A stretch of 36,534 bases of DNA from Conidiobolus incongruus B7586 (GCA_000697335.1 JNEM01012261.1:1-36534); one strand, 5' to 3'. Positions 21,655 to 34,700 are shown, numbered from the stretch's first letter. Numbers and translations: made by a program. The notes: generated from the sequence alone by a model not told the origin.

Positions 21655-22390
21655 CCGCAGCAAATCTAAGTCTTCTTGTTTTCCAGACCTTCGACTTTGA
21701 CACCACCACTGTAGTCGATGTACAACTCTTTCCTCTGGATTTTTTCAGTGGCGAAGAAGTCTAGCTCGTAGATGGCAAGCGAGTTGGTGACAATACTATA
21801 GACACCGAGGCTGGGTAAGCAGGAGTGGTTGATGAAGCGGTGATATTACAGTAAGAGTGAGCGTCTATGTACATGTCTTGCTTGATTTTGATGCCATTGG
21901 CAAAGTCCAGGTCAAAGAGGTATATGGAGCCCTTATTGTCGTGCTTTTTGCCAAGTTCTTCGGCTTGATCTTAAGTGATCATGACATAAGTGTATTTGCA
22001 ACCAAATGTATCCTTGGGAATGCCTTGGAGAGCTCCTACGTCTCAAGTTTTGTATCTAGTGCGGATTGCTTGCAGTGAGACACTTCTATCTATCTGAGTA
22101 ATACGATTGAGACTTTTAAGGTCGCAAATGAATTTAGAATTTCACTCTTGAATCAATTAATTATTGATATCTTTTAGAGCAAGGTTAGCACTATAAGGAA
22201 GAGTATGTGAACTAAAACAGCTTTTTACAATAGCTTTTTGCTTAATAAGTTTGCTGTTAGCTTTGTCACGTGTATGAAGAAAAAAGCTTAACACATTTAG
22301 TATCAATCTTGACTTGTGGGCCGAGTATCAAGTTGTTGACATAACTGAAGTTTGGAGCAGGATCATTGTCCACATTTTTGACCTATGGCA
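21655..22390 (-). pseudogene. SUV39/Clr4-type histone H3K9 methyltransferase, pseudogene
   Basis: Read right to left, the minus strand spells a pre-SET/SET protein in pieces. Pre-SET: VDNDPAPNFSYVNN (about 22370), then SLNRITQIDRSVSLQAIRT. SET: RYKT, stop, DVGALQGIPKDTF (family KGWGV-AL-IPKG-F), then DQAEELGKKHDNKGSIYLFD, YIDAHSYCNIT, RFINHSCLPSL, FFATEKIQRKELYIDYSGG, and a short Cys-containing end (ICCGD). The S-adenosylmethionine and catalytic blocks NHSC and L-x-x-DY are still readable. Stops replace Trp (TGG to TGA) and a likely Glu before DQAEE (GAA to TAA). A one-base loss near 21845 shifts frame within the TRFINHSC block, and a further stop precedes the last Cys block. It therefore cannot make the enzyme. 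GC is higher than the surroundings, so decay seems fairly recent. Confidence 0.85.
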
Positions 22391-22900
22391 GTATCATCAT
22401 CCTGGTTCAAAAGAATTCAGAATATCTCTAATTCATCTGGTAAGAATTCTTTGAATATAGGCTATCTTCTTTTAGTGCGTTGGCTCCCCTTACTGGATGT
22501 AATGAATTAACTAAATGCACGAATGAAACCTGGATAATCAAGTATCTGATTGCCAGGTTGATAAGTATACGTGAAAACCCCTCCATTTGGCTAATGCTGT
22601 CTCTAAAATTCTTTCGTCAATATTCAAATAATCATGATAGCTTGGAAAATTAATATCATTCTATATAGCATTTTAAGTTCAATAATACATTGAATCTGGA
22701 GAAATCTATCAGCATCATACTAATTAAAACTGATTCAAAATTTACATCATATACCTGATTTTCAAGTGGTTGTGTCAATGCAAGAAAATTAGATAGCCTA
22801 ATTAATAGATTGTTAATATGAACTATTATTATTTTGGTAATTTTTTGATAAATTAATTAAGAATATATGAGTTTGAGATTGGTTTAACTGAACTGGATTT
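22391..22900 (-). pseudogene. Probable upstream continuation of the methyltransferase pseudogene
   Basis: Coding-like words continue on the minus strand, for example DINFPSYHDYLNIDERILE and AKWRGFHVYLSTWQSD, with stops and frame changes between them. The second has a faint chromodomain look (KW-GF then TW), and Clr4/SUV39 proteins carry a chromodomain before pre-SET, but the match is too weak to assign. The rightmost part fades into AT-rich sequence. Confidence 0.35.
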
Positions 22901-23379
22901 TAAAGGAAAATTAAATTATTTGAGTTGAGATGTATACTAAAAAATTCAAATTGATAATTCATAAAAATATGAAATATATTATAATATATTAATATATATT
23001 CTGTAAAAGATAATTAATATTTAATTTATATATGCAATCTCACCAACCATTTATTATTTTTTTATCTGCTGTACAGTCTACAATATGGGTGAAATTTTAA
23101 TTTTATAACAAAGTAAGAAAATCTATTGATTTCTTTGAAACATGTTATCTCTAGTTAAAGTGAAATCTTTTAAATTAATTAATTGTTATTTAAAATATCC
23201 TATAGAATGGTTAAATTTATTAATAAACTTGTAAATTAAATAAATTTTTATATCTGACTTATTTAGACTCATTTTAAAGATGTAAAATATAAGATTGGTT
23301 CAGAGTTATGCTTAATATATAAAAATAATTAATAAAGCAAAAATTGAAATTTTAATTAGAGAGTATAATTACCTATATC
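22901..23379. other. AT-rich gap between pseudogene pieces
   Basis: No coding words on either strand. It could be a former intron or an inserted AT-rich stretch separating two parts of one decayed gene. Confidence 0.4.
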
Positions 23380-25110
23380 GTATGTTTGCTATTGAGTTCA
23401 TCCTGTTTTGTGCTAGAGGGTGCAACTGCTGGAGTATTTACTTAAATTTAACTTTTTGATTATCTTGTTCATTATATTTATTATCTCTGTTTAACCAAAT
23501 TGAAATTTAAGTTTCTTATATTGCACAGCGTTTTGATAAATTGTAGTATCTAATTTGTTGGAAGACTTGAACAGATTCATAATAGGATTAGATTGGTTTC
23601 TTTCAGCAAGGAGTCTCTTGGTGCTGGGTTGAAGATTGATAGTTGCTAATACTTTTTTGGTTTTAATGCTAACTGCAGTCACAATTTTTATCAATTTGAA
23701 AATTCTGAAAGGAAAATAAAGCCTTATGAAGAGAGTTTGATTCTTCTAACCCATCGGAATTTTCAAAATTATCTAGAATAATAACAGCTCCTTTCTCAGG
23801 GAGTATAGGTAAATTACATTATTCCTGTTGATTTTTAGTTGGATTAGTATTGCCATTTAGAGGATTAGTGAAAACTGAAAATGGTTGAAAGGGAGTGGAT
23901 GGCTAACTTGGTGAAGATGATCTTTCAGTTTGAGGGGAAGATGGACGAGATGATTTTAAATATTGGTCAGATTCAGTAAATTTCAATGGTTCATTCTTAG
24001 AATCCCTACTCGAAGTACAATATACTTTTTTTATTATTTTGATCGAATGATTTGACCAACCACATAAATGATGGAATAAGTGGTTCCTACAGTTCTAGTG
24101 AATTGATTGTGCTAACATGGTCATTTTAAGTAACCACTTTTTCAAATCCTGTACGATATAATTGATTTAATTCCAGCATGTTGAGATAGTTAGTATTATC
24201 TTCAAAGTCAAGTAGCAATTTATTTGTACCAGTATGATTAAGATTACTTGAATTAGATATTGGTTTAATGTAAATAAGCTTATTTATACTTTGAATAGTA
24301 CACCTAGCACTTGTTTGGCTGTGCACTAAAGTCGAAATGACCTTATCCAATGACATTTGGCAATTGTGTTGAATAATGTGTTATTGTTTGGGAGCTATCG
24401 ACCGTTGATTTTTCGATTCGTACTGAGTATATTTTAATTTGAACTCAGATTCAGATAATCTCTGAGAAATTATAAAGCCATTATTTTGACAATATATAGA
24501 AAATCTTTCTTGGTCAAAATAAATTTCTGCCAAAATCGATTAGAATCAGAGGTTAAATTTTTTGGATAAAGGTGGGATAATTCCTAGTTATGATATTTTT
24601 AAAAAACATGATCCAAAATAAAAAAAATTAAAAAGAGTTCATATCTGATTGTGGTTGTTAGTGCTAGTTACTAATTTAAGGCTTTAAATATAATCGTTAT
24701 TGCGAGTAATCAGTGATTTGGGATTGGCCACTTGTGTGTATACTTCAAAGTATTATTTGAATTCTTACCATTTTGATGCAAAAATTTTCAACTAAATCAA
24801 ATCCAGAAGTGATTCTCGATGCCAATTTCAACCATACTTGATCACCAATATAATATTATCTTTCATTCATAATCTTGGTAGCATTCTTCTGTTTAATTCA
24901 ATTAACAAATTAAATATATATTTTGAATATTTATATACCATTTAATTATTTTGAGAGTTTTGTAGCAAATAATAAGATGGTTATTTGGGCATTTTCTTTT
25001 TAGGATAGGTATGAACGAGTTAAGGATTATCTATGGAGTAGACATCATTACATTGATCAGTCGCTTAGGAATTGAATGGATCAGGTTTATTAAGATGTTT
25101 TCAGTTTTTG
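23380..25110 (-). pseudogene. Decayed protein-coding gene of unknown family (possibly 5' part of the methyltransferase)
   Basis: Reading leftwards from 25110, long coding-like runs appear: DQCNDVYSIDNP and LVHTYPKKKMPK; YYIGDQVWLKLASRITSGFD (24830-24770), ending at a possible donor GTAAGA; QERFSIYCQNNGFIISQRLS and SLDKVISTLVHSQTSARCTI (24540-24290); SRPSSPQTERSSSPS and GAVIILDNFENSDGLEESNS (23950-23730); KTKKVLATINLQPSTKRLLA (23660). Most interruptions within runs are TAA or TAG where CAA or CAG would fit. The Ser/Pro-rich part suggests a disordered linker. Same strand and similar decay suggest one gene with the SET relic, but no shared domain proves it. Confidence 0.5.
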
Positions 25111-27252
25111 GTTAATATAATATGAATTTAAGATAATTTAAGAATGTTTTGGTCAAATAAGATTAAATATTATATGAATACTATTTATCCAAAAAAATCA
25201 TTTCAATATAATCACAAAGAAGATAAACTAAATAAAAATATTATGGTTATAATATCTTTGTTACATTGCTAAAGAACATTCGAGATAGTTATTGATTGTT
25301 AAATAATTCATCGAAAATACTCCAGAGGTTTGGTCGACTAATTTTTCATTACCATTTTAATAACCAATAAAATTAAGAAATTTTAATGAAATGAATTGGG
25401 TTATATGACTTTTATATATCTATGAATAAAGTTAATATCGAAATATAATTATATTCAGATTGTTATATATTATATCGTTAATATTCAATTTAAGTGGGAT
25501 AGAGTATTTTATATAGTTCAATTTAATTAATTCTATGTTATAAATTTAATATTATAGAATTTAATAATTGCAATAAATTTTAAAAAGATTTGATTAAAGC
25601 TTTTCAAAATACTCTCATATCACATTTCAAATATTTTAAATTTAATAAACCAATTGTATTAATATTTATCCATCAAAAAATACTATAATATATAATTTAA
25701 ATTATTTTATAATATAATTTATTTTCCAAAATAATCTATTTGAACCAAATTAATATCATCAAATTCCATTGCTTTAAAATCAAATAAATTGATAACATTT
25801 ATAGTTTTTATTTAAATTAACTTAATAGATATAATGATTTTTAATAGTTATGACAAAAACAATCTATTCAGGCAATAATTTAATGAACCATTAATTTTCA
25901 TATTTACTTAAATCAAATTAATAAATTGTTGTGTTTCTTAAGGATATAATCATCAAAACTTGAATTTTTAAACTAAAATATTCTATATCCTTTATATCAT
26001 GATGATTTAGATATATTATATTATTATTAGAATAGTTAGTATATTTATAAGTTTTTACTTTAACTTTTCAATATTTGTTGTATATTAAATTAATATATAT
26101 CAAATATTAAAGTACCATATCATTAAAGATAATAGTAAAAATTTTTTGTTGATTTGGCTATTTAAATTATTGAAAATCAATTAAAGCATATTTATCCTAT
26201 TACATTTTTTTATTCAAAACAAAATATCTTAATTATTATATATTGGATTTCAATTATATCAAAAAGTATTTATATAGAACTCAAAGGAAATTTCTTATCA
26301 AAATAAGTCCATGATCTTAAATGTATCGGCCAGAAAATTGAAAAAAATGTTAATATTAGTATGATATTAACTAATCTATAGTTATCTTATCAATATAAGG
26401 ATCAACAATGATTATGTCACTATTTATGTAATAAGGAAAGCTTAATTCAATAAAGCTTTTTAAAATTGATGAAAATGAATATTAACATGTTGGTTTTTGA
26501 TTTAAGATATTATATTCAGCTGATATAATATTGCATCATTGCCAAACTATTTTAAATTGAACTTATTTAAATTGCAATATTGAACTGCGTAATTATACTT
26601 TACTATTAGTCGTTTTCTTTGATTTTATATTTTATATTCTAAAGAAATTCATTAAAAATGTCAATATATATGTTCAAAATCAGTCTAAAATAACAAAATA
26701 CTCTTCAAGGCAAGGCAAAAAGGATTATATATAAATCAACTTAATCGCGTGCCATTTTTATCATATTATAGTTTTCAATTCTTTTTATAAATCAAAGAAA
26801 TGTATAAAATTTAATATATACCTTTGTTAAATTTTGTCAATCAATTGTGTTATAGATTAAAATTTTAATTTTTTTTTTGAAATATAATGAATATTATAAT
26901 ATATATAGTGAAAAAAATATTTGATATTGGCTAATATAGTTGAGGATAAGACATTAAAATTTGATTATAATAATTTTATTTATAATTGCCCAAATTAATT
27001 TCAATTATTATATTAAGAATTGAAATAAAATATCATTCACCAATTAAGAATTTTGATTAAACAGTTGCAAAAAGATATAAATAGATTTACAAAAAATAAA
27101 TTCATTACAAAGCTTAGAAATATAAATTATTTTTATAAAATTCAGAGTTTTATCTGATAATAATATAATATTTATTGTTTCAAAATTAATAATAATTATG
27201 AGTTCATATTTGGATAATTAGTAATATAATTGATTGTATTTGTTATTACTCT
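25111..27252. other. Extremely AT-rich intergenic DNA
   Basis: No open frame, RNA gene or readable transposon motif was found. Composition resembles the neighbouring mariner relic, so some of it may be older transposon debris. Confidence 0.5.
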
Positions 27253-28500
27253 GGATTAAAAAAAGATAAAATTTCGATTTATGACTTTTTAAACTTATTT
27301 TTAATGTCAAAATACAAATCATTTATAAAAAAATAAGAAGATTAATAAATCAAAAAATATTTATACTCATTCATAATGCTATTCTTATTAAGATTATACT
27401 ATTGAAATATTTATTTTATGAATTTAATCAATCTTAATAATATTTAAAATAATAGTCAAAATTTCTAATTATATATTATTAAATTATTAACAACATTCTT
27501 TTTAAAATATTTAAATAATTTAAATAATTTAAAAATAGCATGATTTATTTTAAAACTATTTTATATTACTATATTGGTGATTTTAAAGTTAAAACCATTA
27601 TTATTAAAGTTTAGCCAAATTTAAAATATTACTCTCTAATGTTATATTTATTAATAAAAAAATTACTTTAAAATATATTTTAATATTTTTATTAAATTAT
27701 TGCTAAATTAATATTATATTTAATAAATAAGAATATTATATATAAATTAAATTTTAAACTTATTTGAAATAAAAAAAGTAACTATTTTATAATTTAACAA
27801 GAATTTAAAATACTATAGTACCTATAGCTAAATATAGCTTACTAAGATATTTTTACAAATATAAGCTATTATATCATATTATTATATTTTTTAATCACAA
27901 ATTTTTAATATAATCCTTTATTTAAAGGATAAATAAAATATTAAGCTAAAAGATTGTTTTAATATATTCCAATATATAATTATTTTATATATTAATAAAT
28001 ATTCACTATTTCAAGAAATTATGATAATATATATTTTTTTATTAAATTCTTAAACTTGAATTAATTAGTATTAAACTTTAATTTATCATTATTATTAAAA
28101 TAATCTTCAATTGATATATTTATTAAAAATTATAAATTGATATTATTTTGGCTAATAATTATAATATAAAAAATATTAAAGCTATTGAATTATTTTAAAA
28201 TTAAAAAAAAAATAATAAAAAGTTAATATACTTGGTATATTTAATATATCAAAACTAATATCTATATAATTACTTTAGATAGTTAGAGATATTTTTATAA
28301 TAAAGATAACTATTCAAAATAAAATTAATTAATCAATTTATAAAATATTAAACTATAATCATTAAAATTAGAATTATTTTTCAATTATTAAAAGTTTTTT
28401 AAGAATATAATATAAATTTATTAATAATAAAAACAAAATCAATTATATTATATTTTTTCTTCATTATTATAAACTATATATTAAATACTATACTAAAATG
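27253..28500 (+). mobile_element. Heavily decayed mariner relic (copy E)
   Basis: The left end (GGATTAAAAAAAGATAAAAT near 27253, then ATGAC and TTTTT) parallels the left TIR of copy A. Near 27837 AGCTTACTAAGATATTTTTA matches ACTTACTAAGGTATAGTTAG of copy A. Near 27910 TATAATCCTTTATTTAAAGG matches TATAATCCTTTACTAAAACA. Near 28160 the HNNCKIHKSK region and near 28220 the YSLDYNLCDY region can still be aligned. Spacing between these landmarks is nearly the same as in copy A. No protein is readable. The right TIR was not identified. Confidence 0.6.
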
Positions 28501-29947
28501 TGATTTCAAAGATATGCCATTAATTAATTACCAAAATAATAAATAAGGTATTCATATTTAGTTTTATTGGTTAATATTGAAATATATGTAAAAAGTTTAA
28601 GGTGAATATATTTAATATATGTTAGATTACTAGCGGTGTTTTCATTATTATTAATAAATATATTAGACTAATGCCAAACCAATAAAGTATATATTAAATA
28701 ATTATAAATTATTAATTTTATAATAAATAAAATATATAAATGTTTTCATTTAACATCAAATTTTCAATCAAAATAGGATATTAAAATGTAAATGTGGATT
28801 GATTTATTAGTATATTAAACTCAAATTATTAGCATTTATAGATTTTAATTCTAATAATCAAGCATTTATAGCATAATTAGTATATTAGCCAGAATAGCTT
28901 TAAAGATCTATTTTCATTTATAAATTTAAAAATGTTATTGGTTGATAAAATTTGATCACTTTTTAATTATATGCCATTAAAAGATTTTTAACATTTAAAG
29001 ACTATGGAAATTTTCCAGATAAGTGGTTCATATCTTCAATGCCTCATATTGAATTAAAAATAAAAGTATTATATTCTCTCGTTCATAATTGAGTTCTATG
29101 ATTTAAAAATTTGTTTGTCATGCAAAAGCCAATTTTCATTAATTTAAATTGTTACCAATGGAATCATATAATTTTGGATGCATGAATTTTATCTTCGCTA
29201 TTATGGCTTATTTTGGAATGGAATTCCGATCGAAAACGACCTAGAAACGGATTAATAAACGTTATTAAATTTTAAGTCTTGAAAAATTATCTAACAAATT
29301 TTAAGTAAATTTATATTTATTATTCTAAATTATAATTAATAAACTAAAAAAATATTAATTAGTTTGTGATATTTATTATGAAAATAATATTTCAACTTTA
29401 TTATTTCAAAAATATAATAATATTAAGCAATTTATTAATATGATACCTTATACAAATATAGATTTATAATAATATTTAACTAATATTTAATTATTTATAA
29501 ATAAATTAAATTATATAATTAATAAATTAAACAAATATAAACTGGAAAATTTATTGAACATTTCGGGGCATTTGAATATATCCGTAAGCATTAAATTTTT
29601 AAATAATAAATATGAGTCAAAATTATATTTTAAAAATATAATCACTCAGGAATAATAATCTCTTAATAAATTAAATTTAGTTTAAAGATTATAAAAATAA
29701 ATTAACTCTTTTTTTTAATGCCAAACTTTTTTAAAAAATTATTTAAATTTGGAAAATATTAATAAATTTTATGCATAAAATTCTTTTTTCTCATCAATTT
29801 TTTTGCTTTAAATATTCATTTTTGCCTAACCAATGAAATGGCAAACTATTGGTAATGCTATTGAAAGCTTAATTCGACTTAATGGTATATAAATTAATAC
29901 AAGGACCAAATAATTAAAGTTAGTCAATTATTGGTTGTTAACTTACT
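28501..29947. other. AT-rich spacer and promoter region of the zinc-cluster gene
   Basis: No gene recognised. The last 130 bases before 29948 have a slightly mixed composition, as for a promoter and leader. Confidence 0.5.
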
Positions 29948-31794
29948 ATGAGGGAAAGAGTTCAATTAAGCTGTGTCGAGTGTAAAAGAAAAAAAATCAA
30001 GTGTAATCGATTGGAACCTTGCTCGAACTGCACTAAGTATTCTACTTATTGTTTTTATATTAAAAAGAATAAGAATACTATTAAATTGGGAGCTCAAAAT
30101 GATATACAAAATACCGGGAACCGATTGAGCCAGTACCATTTAAAGAATAGTAAAAGGCTTGAATCCAAATGGTCCAAGCTCACCTTTACTTTAGAAAGAT
30201 TAGTAGATTGGTCTTCAATTGATCCAAAAATGAACTCAATAATGGTAATTAATTCTACTAAAATTGAATATATCAAATTTATTAATATTAAATATAGGAT
30301 AATTTCGATTTAACTCTGTATGAAAAAATAGCGGGAAGAAAGTTGAAAAATAACCTGTTGAGTATAACTAAAAGGGTACATCTTGAAAACGATACTGTAC
30401 CCAAAGAGCTTCAAGATTTATTAGAAATTTTGGTTGGAATGAGTTTCAAATTTTGCTTAGCCTGTCCGGTGTCTGTTGAGACGGTTCAAGATACTTATAA
30501 ACGCTTCGGAATGAATTCATATTTAATCAATTCTATTGCTGCTTGTATGTTACCCAAGTATTTGCTACTTACAGGAAATACCCGTCATTTGGATCTTCAA
30601 GATAATCCGTTCTATCTTAAATCGCTCTTTTTAATGAATTCTCCTTCAACGTCAGCAAAAGAAATCATGCTCGGTACAATTTACATTATGATGCTAGAAA
30701 TTAGTCATGGTAATTTGTGGGCATGCTTTATTCATTTGGGGAAATTTAATTCGTAAGTTCTTTTTATTTTAAATATACATTTCTCTAACAGGAATTTTAG
30801 AACATGCCTTGAATCAAAAGTACATATAATAGACCAAGATCATTCATTAAAACCAAGAGATCATTTTGACTTAGAAGCCATTGAAATTAGAAATGCTTGG
30901 TGGTGTCGATTGTCTGCAGAGGTGGCTGTATCGGCGAGTTATTTCAAACCATTGCATTTAACAGCGAACCCTCAAGAAGCACACATACCACATCCGCAAA
31001 TAGATTTCATACCTGGACCATACGGAGCTATGGAAGACCTAGGTGATCATCTTCATAAGTATTTTCAGTCTACTCCTTATAACACCATTCCTCATTTCCA
31101 CGCTCTGGCCAAACTCACCTGGATGTGTCAAGCATTATGCCCATATTTAGACATATTTCTAAATTTTTTTAAACCACAATATACAGAATTTGAGCAGAGA
31201 GTCATGATAGAAAATTTCCAAAGCTATTATCCTAATACCTTTGGGAGATATCTCAATGAATATAGTCTTGATAGATTTGAGTCTCAACTTCTCAAAGATC
31301 CTGAACATTATGCAAATACTACTATGTTGATGGCTATATTATTGTTTAATTCATTCCACATATTTTATTTCCTTCTATTATCGAGATATTTGAACCATCT
31401 AAAAGACACAGAGTTAGCTAGAGTTCATAAGATTCAGGCTAAGGCACTTTGTCAAGAGTTCATCTCGTTTGTAAGCAGAACAATGATTTTACCTGGGTAT
31501 CCAGAGCCACTAATCGACTTGACTCAGTATTATGTTAGCAGCCCCCTCATTCCACTCATTTTACTTCAACTGATCAAAGTGTTCGTCCCTGTCGAAAATA
31601 CGGAAGATATGGAAATCCTACAGTTCTTCGTGGAATTAATGCGCCAATTTGCAATCTTTTCACCCTATGCTGAAATTTATCTGCAATGGTGCCAATCGCA
31701 AATTAAGACAAACGGAAAATTCTTTTTTAATCCTAACTCCGGTATTATACCACCAACTAGAATTATGGTTAAAGTACTACAAGAAAAGTGGTAA
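29948..31794 (+). CDS. Zn2Cys6 (Gal4-type) transcription factor, three exons
   Basis: Spliced 584-residue protein: exons 29948-30244, 30298-30752 and 30792-31794. The N-terminal zinc cluster has the exact fungal spacing C-x2-C-x6-C-x5-C-x2-C-x6-C at residues 9-35 (CVECKRKKIKC ... CSNC ... C), with the basic KRKKIK stretch that contacts DNA; such domains bind CGG-type half-sites as monomers or dimers. The rest is mainly helical and hydrophobic, including a middle region around NAWWCRLSAEVAVSASYF (about 285-302) like the WW-containing part of fungal-specific transcription factor domains. Splicing joins all open frames in phase, and each intron is GT-AG. ATG at 29948, stop TAA. The target genes are unknown. 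It stands alone, flanked by AT-rich DNA. Confidence 0.92.
30245..30297 (+). other. Intron 1 of the zinc-cluster gene (53 bp)
   Basis: Starts GTAATT, contains CTACTAAAAT, ends AAATATAG. It lies between complete codons (phase 0). Retention leads to a TAA at 30311-30313. Removal joins NSIM to DNFDLTLYEK and opens into exon 2. Confidence 0.88.
30753..30791 (+). other. Intron 2 of the zinc-cluster gene (39 bp)
   Basis: Starts GTAAGT, has a T-rich middle and ends CTCTAACAG. It splits a Ser codon (TC|G, phase 2). Removal joins HLGKFNS to NFRTCLESKV and continues into exon 3. Confidence 0.9.
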
Positions 31795-34700
31795 ACAAAT
31801 TACCATATAAATTTTTATTATTAATGACAATATCATTTTTATTGGAATTTTTTTTACCTTACATTTATTTCAAAGTTTAAAAGTTATAAAAATAAAGTCT
31901 TATTCAAATATTAAATATTATATAACATGTTTTTTATGCTTAATATAATATAAAAATTAACCAAATATTATTAAATTAAATGAACAGAACTAAATTGAGA
32001 TATTCAAGATATCCTAATTACTACATTATATGCACAAATTGATCGGTTCAAAATACTAGCATTAGTTTTTTTAATAACCTAATGCATCAAAAAATGAAAC
32101 CTGAAAATATGGTGCTTGATCACCTCGATCTTGTTACAAAAAGCAAGATTATTTTATTTATTGCTTTCAGCACATTATATCTGTTATCCAAATCAGCTCA
32201 TTATTGATAAGTTACGGCTCAATAATTTATCACACCAAAGTTTAAATTAAAATATTTTGTTGAAATCGATATACCATATGGTGAATTTATTATCTAGTTA
32301 TTTAATTATTATTACTACACAAGTGATTTCTTTCACATTATTTTGTGCCATTTCTAACACAAATTTTGAATTTGATAATGATTAGACAAATTTCAATGGA
32401 ATTGATAGTATTGATTACTATTTACCAAAAACAGCATTATATCGTTTGTAAAATCCTATTAAGTTCATAGAATATCGGAGACATTTCCATTTTACAATTA
32501 ATGAATATACATAATTTGGAGCATAAAAGTTAATCAATAGCATTAATTTATTATAAACAGTTTGTTTTAATTAATTAATGTAAAAAATAATTTTCAAATA
32601 AATCCGAAAAAATTTAGTTTAATAATCAGTTTATAAATAAAATAATGGCAAAATTTTATTATTTGAAAATTAATTGATTAAAAATACAAATTATAATACA
32701 CACAATAAGTGTTTCAAATATTTAATTAATTAATTATTAAAATGAAATTGGGATCAAAATATATAATTCAACTTGTTTATCCGATATATCAAAATGCTAT
32801 CATCATATCTATTTTTATTTTGAAAGAATAAATTTAATAATTCATATCATTATCTGAGATATATTGTGAATAATTAATTATTTTGAAATTAAAATTGTTC
32901 CAATATATTGGATACAAAATCAATTTACACTCTAAAAAAGGCATTTTTAATACTGATACTTCAGTTGTATTTAGTTTTCTTAATATTGTAATAATTCATT
33001 GTGTTTTTTTACTACTAATTATTTCTTTCAATTGGATGGTGATAAATTTAAAATTAACCTCTTTAAAACATATTTATCTAATGAATGCACTGTTATAAGA
33101 TAATATAAATTTAATATTTGCTATATTTTTATATTTTGGTCATATTGTATAAATATTTTATTTATATTAAATTTGAGAATAATTATTTATATAATGGGTT
33201 TTGATGCTACATATATAAATTATATAATAAAATCAAAATAATGAATAATAAATCATATTATGCAATATTAATGTATGCTTAATAGGTATATACTATGGAA
33301 TAATATTAATTAAATATAACTTTTGATTAATTCAAACCTTTTATAAATTAATATAAATTAAAAATTTATAAAATTTTCACAATTATTTTAATCGGAGTTA
33401 TAAAAATTAATGTTAATGTTTACTTAATTATATCTCGAAGAAATTATATAGATAGAAAGTAGATATTTATACCTTTTAATTAAATTTCATTTTTATTTAT
33501 TAAAATTATAATATTGCTAAATAGAGAATTAAATACTGAATCTTAATATGTGATATTTAATTATTGTTCGGTGTGTTATATCCATTAATCATTATGATAT
33601 ATTAAATCTGTGTATCACAAAGTGGGCTGATTCTAACCCTAAAAGGTCTCTTTTGTGATATTGATTTTTAAAATTAGTATAACTATAATTTCAAGCTTTT
33701 TACTATAGTTGTGAGATCAAAATAAAGTTCAAAGTGGAGGTAAATATCAGTTATATATATTAATAAGGAAGAGAATGGTTGCGAAAAAGTATGATATAAG
33801 AGATATACAATGAAATCATTTTTTGATTAAAAGCAGTTTGAGCTAAAGATATGACAGTAAATTGATAATTAAATGATTTGGCTAGTGGCAATTATATGAA
33901 ACTTGATTTCAATAATTGTCTGATTCAGAAGTAATATTAAGTTAAACTTTACAGAATAATATTTCAAATTTCAATTTATTAACAATAATGTTATAAATTA
34001 AAACATAACTATGTTTTTCGTTGATCAGTATATCTATTATCAAGTTTGATTGGATATAAAATATTATTTTGATATTTTTTAACTAATCAGGTTTTTTATT
34101 AATATTAAATTACTAAAGAGAGCATTGAACTATTAAATCTTTAAACAAATTCTATTAATAATGACTTTTAATAAATATTGTGAATTCAATATCTTCATTG
34201 CACTATTAGTTTTATATATTAATCAAGTTTCGAGTTTTTTAATTTATGTTTTATGCTTATGAATATAGTGTATAAGTTATTATTACAGAAATATTTAACA
34301 CATTTTTTGATAAATTTATTTACTATGCTCTTTAATAATTTGTGACTATATAATTTAATTTTTTTTCTTTTTCACCTGGGTTTAAATAACTAGATCATTG
34401 AATGCTATAGGTTCTTATAATAATACAATAAGTAAAACAAAGGATATCACTTAATAATGTGCAAGAAAAATAAATTAAATTAAATATAATACTAACGCTA
34501 TTATTAAACAAAAATAGTCAAGTATTTTTGATATATCATTTTTATAAAGATATATTTATTGTATATAATTAATTGTATTAATTATTCATTTATATATCAA
34601 ATAGACATTTGTTAATAATTACTTAAAAATATAGTATATTATTAATTTTTAATAATTCCTTAATAATGCTGTAATAAGATTTTTGGTTTAAATTTATTTA

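Noticed and set aside
22267-22272. CACGTG, the core site of Pho4/NUC-1-type phosphate regulators.
   Set aside because: It lies inside the methyltransferase relic, far from both symporters. Only the weaker CACGTT occurs upstream of the symporters (4622, 12304), too short to mean much in this much sequence.
869-25110. A genetic code in which TAA and TAG mean Gln, because many stops fall at Gln positions in the relics.
   Set aside because: The five intact genes have no internal TAA or TAG and end with TAA or TAG. The relics also have stops at Trp positions, frameshifts and lost catalytic residues.
32883-33098. A 71-residue hydrophobic protein.
   Set aside because: TTG start and a composition expected from AT-rich noise; no context supports it.
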